This document shows positions 52,975-60,241 of a stretch of DNA of 64,000 bases, in pieces. Below the pieces are notes generated by a model. That model saw only the letters and a program-made list of their open reading frames with translations. It did not search any database and had not been told where the DNA came from. A program made the translations under genes and the position numbers. Numbering within the stretch: the stretch's first letter is position 1; each line of letters opens with the position of its first letter. Source of the stretch: Candidatus Treponema merdequi (GTDB lineage: Bacteria > Spirochaetota > Spirochaetia > Treponematales > Treponemataceae); the NCBI GenBank assembly GCA_018064525.1, contig JAGHVB010000033.1, positions 1-64,000 on the forward strand. The letters run 5' to 3'.

Positions 52975-53805
52975 TCAATACTCCGGTGGTAATTCCCCTA
53001 ATTCGTCAAAGCTGAAAACAGGGCCGTCCTTGCAGACAAACTTGTCACCGATATTACAGCGCCCGCATTTTCCGATTCCACATTTCATGCGCATTTCCAT
53101 TGTTGTAAAAATCTGTTCTTTCTTGAAGCCGAGCTTGATAAGTGCATCGAGTGAAAGATGAATCAAAACCGGAGGACCGCACATGATTACTGTCATCGAT
53201 GGATCAGGATTTAATTCTGTTACGAAAGGAGGAACAAAACCTACGTGACCGTTCCAGCCTTCTTCTTCGCGGTCGATTGTCAAATCAATCGAGCAGTTCG
53301 GCTGCTTCATCCAAACGTTTTTCATTTCATCAAGACGAACTAAATCTGCAACAGAGCGGCTTCCGTAGATTACCTGAATCTTTCCGTAATCACTTCTTTT
53401 ATCCATCATGTAATTTACAACAGAGTGAACAGGCGCAATTCCGATTCCACCTGCAATTACAAGAATGTCTTTTCCTTTCAATTTTGTATCAACAGGAAAA
53501 CCGTTGCCGATAGGACCGCGCACACAGATTTCCTGACCGACTTCTGCAGCATGGAGCCACTCAGTTACACAGCCGCATCTCTTGATTGAAAATTCCATAT
53601 AATCTTTTTCTGTCGGACTTGATGTAATCGAAATCATCGACTCACCGACACCAGGAACAATAAGCATCGCGCACTGACCGGGAATATGTTCAAATAATTT
53701 TTTTCCGTCGAGGCCGACAACACGAAAAGTTTTTACATCAGGAGTTTCTTCTTTGATGTCAATAATTTTTCCTACGTAAGGAATAAAGCTTTCTGTGTTT
53801 TCCAT
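52975..53805 (-). CDS. flxA: FlxA-like FAD/NAD(P)H-binding reductase
   Basis: A 276-residue ferredoxin-NADP reductase-type protein: a FAD domain with SITSSPTE, an NAD domain with AGGIGIAPVHS and CGPP, and a C-terminal 2Fe-2S-type cysteine set MKCGIGKCGRCNIGDKFVCKDG. In the Flx complexes of sulfate reducers this subunit oxidises NADH. The ATG at 53805 lies 2 bases after the flxB stop, with GAGGAA upstream. Also resembles HydG/AsrB proteins, so the exact name rests on context. Confidence 0.85.
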   Translation of the reverse strand: MENTESFIPYVGKIIDIKEETPDVKTFRVVGLDGKKLFEHIPGQCAMLIVPGVGESMISITSSPTEKDYMEFSIKRCGCVTEWLHAAEVGQEICVRGPIGNGFPVDTKLKGKDILVIAGGIGIAPVHSVVNYMMDKRSDYGKIQVIYGSRSVADLVRLDEMKNVWMKQPNCSIDLTIDREEEGWNGHVGFVPPFVTELNPDPSMTVIMCGPPVLIHLSLDALIKLGFKKEQIFTTMEMRMKCGIGKCGRCNIGDKFVCKDGPVFSFDELGELPPEY

Positions 53806-53807
53806 AA

Positions 53808-54845
53808 TCAAAATTCCTCATTGAGCATTTTTATAACTTTTACAATGTTCATATTTACAGGACAGCTTTCAAGACAGCGTCCGCATCCGACACATGCAAA
53901 AACATTTTCTTTTGCCATCGGATAATATTTAAGCTTATGCATAAAACGCTGTCTGCTTCTTTCTTTCTGCGTAGTTCTTGGATTTGCCGCAGCCATCTGA
54001 GTAAAATCAGAATACATGCAGCTGTCGTAGCATCTGACCTGTTCAATTTTTTTTCCGTTGTCATAATCGCGCACATCAAAACACATGCATGTCGGACAGA
54101 CATAAGTACATGTTCCGCAGCCGAGACATGGCTCTGCAATTTTATCCCAAGCTTTTGCATTGAACATTTCGAGCATCGGAAGCTTTTTGATTTTTTCAAG
54201 ATCAAGAGATGCAAATGGAACTTCAGAAATTTTGTTTCTGATATCTTTCTGTACCTCTTTTATTTTTTCTTCTGTGGAATTTTCAAAAACCGTTTTTACG
54301 CTTTCTAAAAACTTTTTTCCCTTTTCTGTTTTTGCATCAAAGAAAAATTTACCGTCACAGTTCCATGAAAAAACATCTCCTGCATTTTCAGAAGTTTCAA
54401 GGCTCGGATCAATTCCATAAACAGAACAGAAACAAGTTCTTTCCGGATTATTGCATGCAAGAGTGATGACTGTTCCGTGGTCGCGGCGATTTTTGTAATA
54501 TGTATCAACAGGAGTCTGATTTAAGTAAACGCTGTCGATGATGTTGAAAGATGCTGCATCACATGCGCGCACTCCGAATACTACAAAATCTTTTACATCT
54601 TTTCTCGGATCTTCAATTTTAAAAGACTTTCCTTCTTTGATGTAATTTACAAGATTTTCTGCTTTTGGAAAAAAGAAATCTTTTGCACTTCTTACAGTTT
54701 TAAGACATGACGAAAGTTTTTTTCCGCTTTCGTATTTTTCAAAATTGGTTTTTCCGCTTGAATTTTCTACAGGAATGTAAACTTCCTGAAGTTCAGAAGC
54801 TTTTTCAAAAAATAAATTTATTTTATCTTCGCTAATTGAATACAT
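53808..54845 (-). CDS. flxB: FlxB-like iron-sulfur protein
   Basis: 345 residues. The first two thirds resemble the 4Fe-4S dehydrogenase beta/AsrA-like type (VFGVRACDAASFNIID, TLACNNPERTCFC). The C-terminal third has two 4Fe-4S motifs (CLGCGTCTYVCPTC and CVGCGRCLESCP). It probably moves electrons from the NADH-oxidising subunit. It starts on the last base of flxC's stop, which suggests tight translational coupling. Confidence 0.84.
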   Translation of the reverse strand: MYSISEDKINLFFEKASELQEVYIPVENSSGKTNFEKYESGKKLSSCLKTVRSAKDFFFPKAENLVNYIKEGKSFKIEDPRKDVKDFVVFGVRACDAASFNIIDSVYLNQTPVDTYYKNRRDHGTVITLACNNPERTCFCSVYGIDPSLETSENAGDVFSWNCDGKFFFDAKTEKGKKFLESVKTVFENSTEEKIKEVQKDIRNKISEVPFASLDLEKIKKLPMLEMFNAKAWDKIAEPCLGCGTCTYVCPTCMCFDVRDYDNGKKIEQVRCYDSCMYSDFTQMAAANPRTTQKERSRQRFMHKLKYYPMAKENVFACVGCGRCLESCPVNMNIVKVIKMLNEEF

Positions 54846-55597
54846 CACACTTCCTCATCATCTTCTTTAAAAGTCAACATTGGAGGCTTTGTTTCCAGAT
54901 CGCTTCCAGCCTGATATTCACCGTATATTTCATTTATGTCTTTGATAAATTTTCTGTTCAACAGATAAAGCGGAATATGTTCAGGACATACTCTTGAGCA
55001 CTCACCGCAGTCAGTACAGCGGCCAGCAACATGCCATGCGCGGATAATATGATAAAGCGATTCTTCAAAAGAAGTCTGTGCAACTTTCTGTGATGTGTAA
55101 AGACTGTTGTTGTCAAACACACATTTCTCGCAGGTACACGCAGGACATACATCGCGGCATGCATTGCATCTGATGCAGCGTGAAAATTCTTTTTTCCAGA
55201 ACTCGTGCCGTTCGTCAGCACTCATCGCTTCAATTTCTTTGACCCGTTCAAATCTGTCTTCTTCGGCTTTTGTATTTTCAGGTAGATCAAGAACAATAAC
55301 TTCTTCTGCTTTAATGCGGTTTTCTTTAATCATTTCGTTCAAAGAAAAAACATATTTTGGAGTCAAAAAGACTGCAGTCTTGTGACCTTTCTGTTTTAAA
55401 AGATACTTGCAGAGATTTCCGCAGTAATTTTCATCGTATGTAAAATCTTTTTCAAATTCTTCTGCGCTTTCAAAAACACAAGGCGTAATGTCATCTTCAA
55501 AAAGACCTTTCTTCCAGCCTAAAACTTTTTCAGCAGTTCCACTTTTGAGAACTTCTTCTGCTTTTTCAATCAGCTTTAAAACTAATTCTTTCTGCAT
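54845..55597 (-). CDS. flxC: FlxC-like iron-sulfur protein
   Basis: 250 residues with two 4Fe-4S motifs (CIRCNACRDVCPAC and CTDCGECSRVCP). The N-terminal part is helical without recognised motifs. It fits the third subunit of the Flx module. Its first 16 bases overlap the flxD gene, and GAGG precedes the start. Confidence 0.82.
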   Translation of the reverse strand: MQKELVLKLIEKAEEVLKSGTAEKVLGWKKGLFEDDITPCVFESAEEFEKDFTYDENYCGNLCKYLLKQKGHKTAVFLTPKYVFSLNEMIKENRIKAEEVIVLDLPENTKAEEDRFERVKEIEAMSADERHEFWKKEFSRCIRCNACRDVCPACTCEKCVFDNNSLYTSQKVAQTSFEESLYHIIRAWHVAGRCTDCGECSRVCPEHIPLYLLNRKFIKDINEIYGEYQAGSDLETKPPMLTFKEDDEEV

Positions 55598-56025
55598 CTT
55601 ACGTCCTCCAGTTTTTTACATTCACCAAGTTCAGTAATCTTCTGAACAAAATCATTCATGATTCCGGCAAAGCGAACGCCTTCTGCTGCACTGCACCATT
55701 CCACTCTTGTACGCGCTTTTTCAATTCCAAGAAAATCAAGCATATTAAAAAGAAGCTTCATTCGTCTTCGCGCAAAATAGTTTCCAGTTGAATAATGACA
55801 GTCGCCTGGATGACATCCGCAGAGAATTACACCGTCAGCACCGCGCTGAAATGCACGGAGAATAAAAAGCGGATTCAAACGGCAGCTGCATGGAATGCGG
55901 ATAATTTTTACATTCGCAGGATATTCAAGTCTGTTGTTTCCCGCAAGATCCGCTCCCGCATAAGAACACCAGTTACAGCAGAACGCAACAATCTTCGGCG
56001 TCCAAGTTCCATTTTCTAAAGACAT
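55582..56025 (-). CDS. mvhD: FlxD/MvhD-like iron-sulfur subunit
   Basis: 147 residues of the MvhD family: FCCNWCSYAGADLAG, RIPCSCRLNP and GVILCGCHPGDCHYSTGN with the family's conserved Cys. In methanogens MvhD links a hydrogenase to HdrA; here and in Flx clusters it links the NADH-oxidising part to HdrA. Its first ten bases overlap the end of hdrA; GGAGG precedes the start. Confidence 0.92.
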   Translation of the reverse strand: MSLENGTWTPKIVAFCCNWCSYAGADLAGNNRLEYPANVKIIRIPCSCRLNPLFILRAFQRGADGVILCGCHPGDCHYSTGNYFARRRMKLLFNMLDFLGIEKARTRVEWCSAAEGVRFAGIMNDFVQKITELGECKKLEDVRCRKN

Positions 56026-58028
56026 GCATCAACCTCCGCTAAAATCTGTTTATTGCTGAATCCGTTCAAATCCATTGCACCGCTCGGACATGCAACCGTA
56101 CATGCACCGCAGCCCTGACACATTGCCGTATTTACCTGACTTATATGTCTTGTAATTGTCGTACGGTTTGGTCCTCTGAAATCTTTGTCGATATAAGTAA
56201 TCGCGCCGTAAGGACAGACATTTGCACACTGACCGCAGCCGTTACAGAGAAGTTCATCAGAGTGAGCCGTACACGGATTGTTTTTAAGTTCATCTTTTAC
56301 AAGAAGACAGATTGCTTTTGCAGCAGCGCCTGATGACTGTGCAACAGTTTCAGGAATGTCTTTCGGTCCCTGACAGCATCCTGCAAGAAAGATTCCTGCA
56401 GTCGGAGATTCAACCGGGCGAAGTTTTGTATGTGCTTCTAAGAAGAAGTCGTTTGTATCCATTGAAGTTGTAAGAAGCGTTGCAAGAGGTCGCGCTGTTT
56501 TGTCTGCTTCAATTGAAGCTGCAAGAACTACCATATCTGCCTTGATGTGAACCTGTTTATTCAGAATCAGATCAGAGCCCTGAACATCAAGAGTTCCGTC
56601 AGACTGCGGCGAAACTTTTCCAACCTGCCCTTTAATATAATGAACTCCATACTGTTCAACTGCGCGGCGGTAAAACTCATCAAAGTTTTTACCAGGAGTT
56701 CTGACATCGATATAGAAAACATAGCATTCAGTATCAGGATAATGATCGCGGGTAAGCATCGCATGTTTTGCCGTATACATACAGCAGATTTTTGAACAGT
56801 ACTCGTGACCTTTATTTGAATCAGCAGAACAGCGGGAGCCGACACACTGAATGAAAACAATTGTCTTTGGTTCTTTTCCATCTGACGGTCTTAAAAGATG
56901 TCCGTTTGTCGGACCTGATGCATTTGAAAGTCTTTCAAACTCAAGTGAAGAAACAACATCAGGCGAAGTATTGTAAGCGTATTCATCAAACTTAGACAAA
57001 TCAATCGGATTGTAACCTGTTGCTACGATGATTGCGCCATATTTTTCTGTAATGATTTCTTCTTTCTGATTAAAGTTGATTGCACCGGCTCCGCATGCTT
57101 TTTCGCAGAGACCGCAGATATTGTCTTTTCCGTTTGAGAGTCCCTTCATGTGAAGACAATATGAAGAATCAATTGCAGCAACTTTTGGAACTGCCTGTGC
57201 AAACGGAATGTTGATTGCTTTTCTGTTATTTAGATTGCAGTTGAATTCATTTGGAACTTTTGCATTCGGACATTTTTCGATACATGCGCCGCATCCCGTA
57301 CATTTTGTTTCATCAACAAAACGCGGATGACGTTTGATGTCGATTGTAAAATTTCCGATGTATCCTTTTACTCCGCACACTTCGCTGTACGAATAAATTT
57401 TAATGTTCGGATTCTGACTTACTTCTGTCATCTTTGGAGTTACGATACAGGATGCGCAGTCCAGAGTCGGAAAAGTTTTATCAAGCATCGCCATCTTTCC
57501 GCCGATTGAAACAGTTTTTTCAACGATATCAACGGCAAAACCTGCATCAGCAATATCAAGCGCTGCAGTCATTCCCGCAATTCCACCGCCGATTACTAAA
57601 GCGCGTTTTGTAACTGGAGTTGTTCCTGGTGTGAGCGGTGTATCTAAAATTGATTTTGCAACTGCGGCTTTTCCAAGAGCAATTGCTTTTTCTGTTGCTT
57701 TTTCAATATCTTTCATTACCCACGAATCCTGTTCGCGGATATTTGCAACTTCTACTTTATACGGATTAAGTCCTGCGCGTTCTGCACAGGCACGGAAAGT
57801 TTTTTCATGCATTCGCGGTGAGCACGAACAAAGCACTACTCCAGTGAGTTTATCATTTTTAATATGCTCTTCAATCATTGCCTGACCTTGAGAAGAACAC
57901 ATGTAAGTATAATGAGTTGAATAAACTACGCCGTTTACTTTTGCAAGTTCTTCAGCGACTTTTTCTACATCAACTGTCCCTGCAATGTTAGTACCACAGT
58001 GACAAACAAATACACCAATTCGTTCCAT
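56016..58028 (-). CDS. hdrA: HdrA, flavin subunit of a heterodisulfide reductase-type complex
   Basis: A 670-residue HdrA: N-terminal VCHCGTNI domain with VVLCSCSPRMHE, FAD-binding thioredoxin-reductase-like domain (VIGGGIAGMTAA, IGGKMAMLDKTFPTLDC), an inserted ferredoxin domain CTGCGACIEKCPN, and C-terminal CNGCGQCANVCPYG and CQGCGACTVACPSG clusters. The flavin of HdrA bifurcates electrons in characterised complexes, sending one to ferredoxin and one to HdrBC. All signature Cys are present. Confidence 0.95.
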   Translation of the reverse strand: MERIGVFVCHCGTNIAGTVDVEKVAEELAKVNGVVYSTHYTYMCSSQGQAMIEEHIKNDKLTGVVLCSCSPRMHEKTFRACAERAGLNPYKVEVANIREQDSWVMKDIEKATEKAIALGKAAVAKSILDTPLTPGTTPVTKRALVIGGGIAGMTAALDIADAGFAVDIVEKTVSIGGKMAMLDKTFPTLDCASCIVTPKMTEVSQNPNIKIYSYSEVCGVKGYIGNFTIDIKRHPRFVDETKCTGCGACIEKCPNAKVPNEFNCNLNNRKAINIPFAQAVPKVAAIDSSYCLHMKGLSNGKDNICGLCEKACGAGAINFNQKEEIITEKYGAIIVATGYNPIDLSKFDEYAYNTSPDVVSSLEFERLSNASGPTNGHLLRPSDGKEPKTIVFIQCVGSRCSADSNKGHEYCSKICCMYTAKHAMLTRDHYPDTECYVFYIDVRTPGKNFDEFYRRAVEQYGVHYIKGQVGKVSPQSDGTLDVQGSDLILNKQVHIKADMVVLAASIEADKTARPLATLLTTSMDTNDFFLEAHTKLRPVESPTAGIFLAGCCQGPKDIPETVAQSSGAAAKAICLLVKDELKNNPCTAHSDELLCNGCGQCANVCPYGAITYIDKDFRGPNRTTITRHISQVNTAMCQGCGACTVACPSGAMDLNGFSNKQILAEVDACL

Positions 58029-58045
58029 AAACTTTTTGTCACTCC

Positions 58046-58441
58046 TTACCGTTTATACTTTCGAAATGCAGACACCAGAGCCTGCTGCGGAATCTCTTCA
58101 TCAAGAGATTTCGGAACATCATTCGGATCAAGATGATGCGGACCTCTCTGACCTTCAACAACCTCTCGAACTGCTTCAATTACTTTTGTCGGTTCAACCT
58201 GACGCGGACATCGTTCAAGACATGCAAAACACGAAAGACATGAATAAATTGATTTCGATTTTAAAAGCTTTTCAATCTCGCCGTTTTCTACCATCTGGAT
58301 AAACTGATGCGGATGATATTCCATCGAATCATAATTCGGACAAGTTGCACTGCACTTTCCGCATACCATGCATTTTTTCGTATCAGTTCCGCTCATCTCT
58401 TTTATCATAAGTTTCAAATTTTCAATTTCACTTTTAAGCAT
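58046..58441 (-). CDS. hdrC: HdrC iron-sulfur subunit
   Basis: 131 residues with two 4Fe-4S motifs, CMVCGKCSATCPN and CLSCFACLERCPRQ, as in HdrC, which wires HdrA to HdrB. It overlaps hdrB by 8 bases and is 17 bases from hdrA. GGGGG precedes the start. Confidence 0.93.
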   Translation of the reverse strand: MLKSEIENLKLMIKEMSGTDTKKCMVCGKCSATCPNYDSMEYHPHQFIQMVENGEIEKLLKSKSIYSCLSCFACLERCPRQVEPTKVIEAVREVVEGQRGPHHLDPNDVPKSLDEEIPQQALVSAFRKYKR

Positions 58442-59261
58442 CGAGTCCCCCTTTTATTCCGAGAGCATTTGCTAAAATTTCTGAAAAATAAATTACATCA
58501 AGTTTTTCTTCACTCTGATTTTTTATCAGATTGTAACGGCAGAGAGGACAGCTTGTGATCAAAAACTCTGCGCCAAAATCTTTTGCGTTTGTTATTATTT
58601 TTTTAGTTCTGTTCTGTGGAATTTTCTCATCCTCAAACATCGTATATGCGCCGCAGCATTCATTCCGCTCGGCATAAATCACAGGAACCGCACCAAGCGC
58701 TTTAATAAAGTCTTCTAAAATTTCTGGATTTTCAGGATCGTCAAACTGCATCACTTTTGAAGGACGAAGCAGAAGGCATCCGTAATAAGCTCCGATTTTT
58801 TTATTGAAGAACGGAGAATTTTTTATGTCGCCGCCGTTTGCTTTTGCAACTGCTTCTTTAACTTTTTCAAAGCCGATTGTGTCACGCAAAACTTCGAGAT
58901 AATGAATTACTTTTGTTTCACCGTGATATTCATAACCGTCAGCTTTTAAATAATTATTTACTTTGAAGGCAACATTTTCATCGCCTGAGATTTCGGCATT
59001 AACCTGCTTTAAAACATTGTAGCAGGCAGAACAGAGAGTCACTAAATCCTGATTTGATTTTCTGGAATCTGCGAGTGCACGCACGCTTGAGAGCTTCGGC
59101 GCAATCTCATTTTTCGCGGTCTGGTAAGTTCCACCACAACACTGCCACTCAGATAACTCACAAAGCTCAAAACCAAGCACTTTTGCACTCTCCCGCGCAA
59201 AATAATCTAACTCTTTTGCCTTATTTTTGAGAGTACAGCCTGGATAATACGAATATGTCAT
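58434..59261 (-). CDS. hdrB: HdrB, disulfide-reducing-type subunit
   Basis: 275 residues with two CCG domains: PGCTL, CCGGTY and CSAC in the first half, then YGC, CCGAYTM and SCPLC in the second. These Cys hold the two noncubane 4Fe-4S clusters in the methanogen enzyme. The physiological partner in non-methanogens is uncertain (a thiol protein or another oxidoreductase). It is the first gene of the unit, with GGAG before the start. Confidence 0.94.
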   Translation of the reverse strand: MTYSYYPGCTLKNKAKELDYFARESAKVLGFELCELSEWQCCGGTYQTAKNEIAPKLSSVRALADSRKSNQDLVTLCSACYNVLKQVNAEISGDENVAFKVNNYLKADGYEYHGETKVIHYLEVLRDTIGFEKVKEAVAKANGGDIKNSPFFNKKIGAYYGCLLLRPSKVMQFDDPENPEILEDFIKALGAVPVIYAERNECCGAYTMFEDEKIPQNRTKKIITNAKDFGAEFLITSCPLCRYNLIKNQSEEKLDVIYFSEILANALGIKGGLDA

Positions 59262-59427
59262 ATGCGTGCTCCGAAACGAAGTTCTACTATATTATTATGA
59301 TTTATTGTGCATATATTACACTATTTTACGGTTTTTGGGAATATTATGAAAAAGTGGAATTTTATAAAACTGCAAATCTTACATTTTTCAAAAATCAAGT
59401 TTTTAACATTAAATTCTTTTTATGTGA

Positions 59428-59433
59428 TATAAT
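59428..59433 (+). promoter_or_regulatory. Extended -10 before the response regulator gene
   Basis: A TG dinucleotide one base upstream of TATAAT forms an extended -10 that ends 8 bases before the ATG at 59442. No ribosome binding site. A TGGAATTTT motif lies 65 bases further up. Confidence 0.55.
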
Positions 59434-59441
59434 TTATTTCT

Positions 59442-60227
59442 ATGGAAAACAACGAAAAAATTCTTTACATAGCAAATTTCAGCGAAAAAACAAACAAACT
59501 TTTTGATAAAATCAACGAAATACGTCCGGCAAAATTCATTCATTACGACATCAACCAGATAAAAGCCTATGCCGAAGAATCATATCCAGAACTTGTAATC
59601 ATCTGTGTTTCAGGACTTTCATACGAAGAACAGCACACAATAAATCTTTTTCTTCAGTTCCGCCCGGAGTTCAGATACATCCTCTATGGAACAAAAGAAG
59701 AATGCAAAGATTTTCATGGAAAATTCAACGCAAAAATCATCAGATATATTTTAACTCCTGTCGTTGAATCAGATTTCATAAACTCGATTTCAGAAGAAAT
59801 TAATAAAATCGAAGGCATCAATCCTTCCGAAGAAAAACCAAAAACGCCTGCCGATGAAAGAAAAAAACTTTTGATCGTCGACGATGATACAATTTTTCTC
59901 CGCACACTGATGAATTTCTTCAAAGACAAATACAGAGTTTCAGTTGCGAAGTCCGGTGCAGAAGCACTCGCTTCACTTGAAAAAGTTTCACCGGACCTGA
60001 TTCTTCTCGATTACGAAATGCCTGTAACAAACGGACCTCAGACTCTTCAGATGATAAGACAGAACAAAGATTTTGAAAAAGTTCCTGTCTTTTTCTTAAC
60101 CGGAGTTTCTGATCCAGAACAGGTTAAAGCAGCACTTGCCTTAAAACCAGAAGGATATCTTTTAAAAACTTCGGGCCAGCTGGAACTGGTTTCCCGAATC
60201 GACGGATTTTTTGCCGCAAAAAAATAA
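59442..60227 (+). CDS. Response regulator with an N-terminal pseudo-receiver
   Basis: 261 residues. The C-terminal 120 are a receiver (LLIVDDDTIF, LILLDYEMP, FFLTGV; the usual Lys is in LLKTSG). The first 125 residues look like a second receiver fold with the same strand spacing (KILYIANF, PELVIICVSG, RYILTPV) but without the acidic pocket or phospho-Asp. No output domain. It is 14 bases upstream of a hybrid kinase gene and probably works with it. Confidence 0.85.
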   Translation: MENNEKILYIANFSEKTNKLFDKINEIRPAKFIHYDINQIKAYAEESYPELVIICVSGLSYEEQHTINLFLQFRPEFRYILYGTKEECKDFHGKFNAKIIRYILTPVVESDFINSISEEINKIEGINPSEEKPKTPADERKKLLIVDDDTIFLRTLMNFFKDKYRVSVAKSGAEALASLEKVSPDLILLDYEMPVTNGPQTLQMIRQNKDFEKVPVFFLTGVSDPEQVKAALALKPEGYLLKTSGQLELVSRIDGFFAAKK

Positions 60228-60241
60228 AGCACAGGGTTTTT

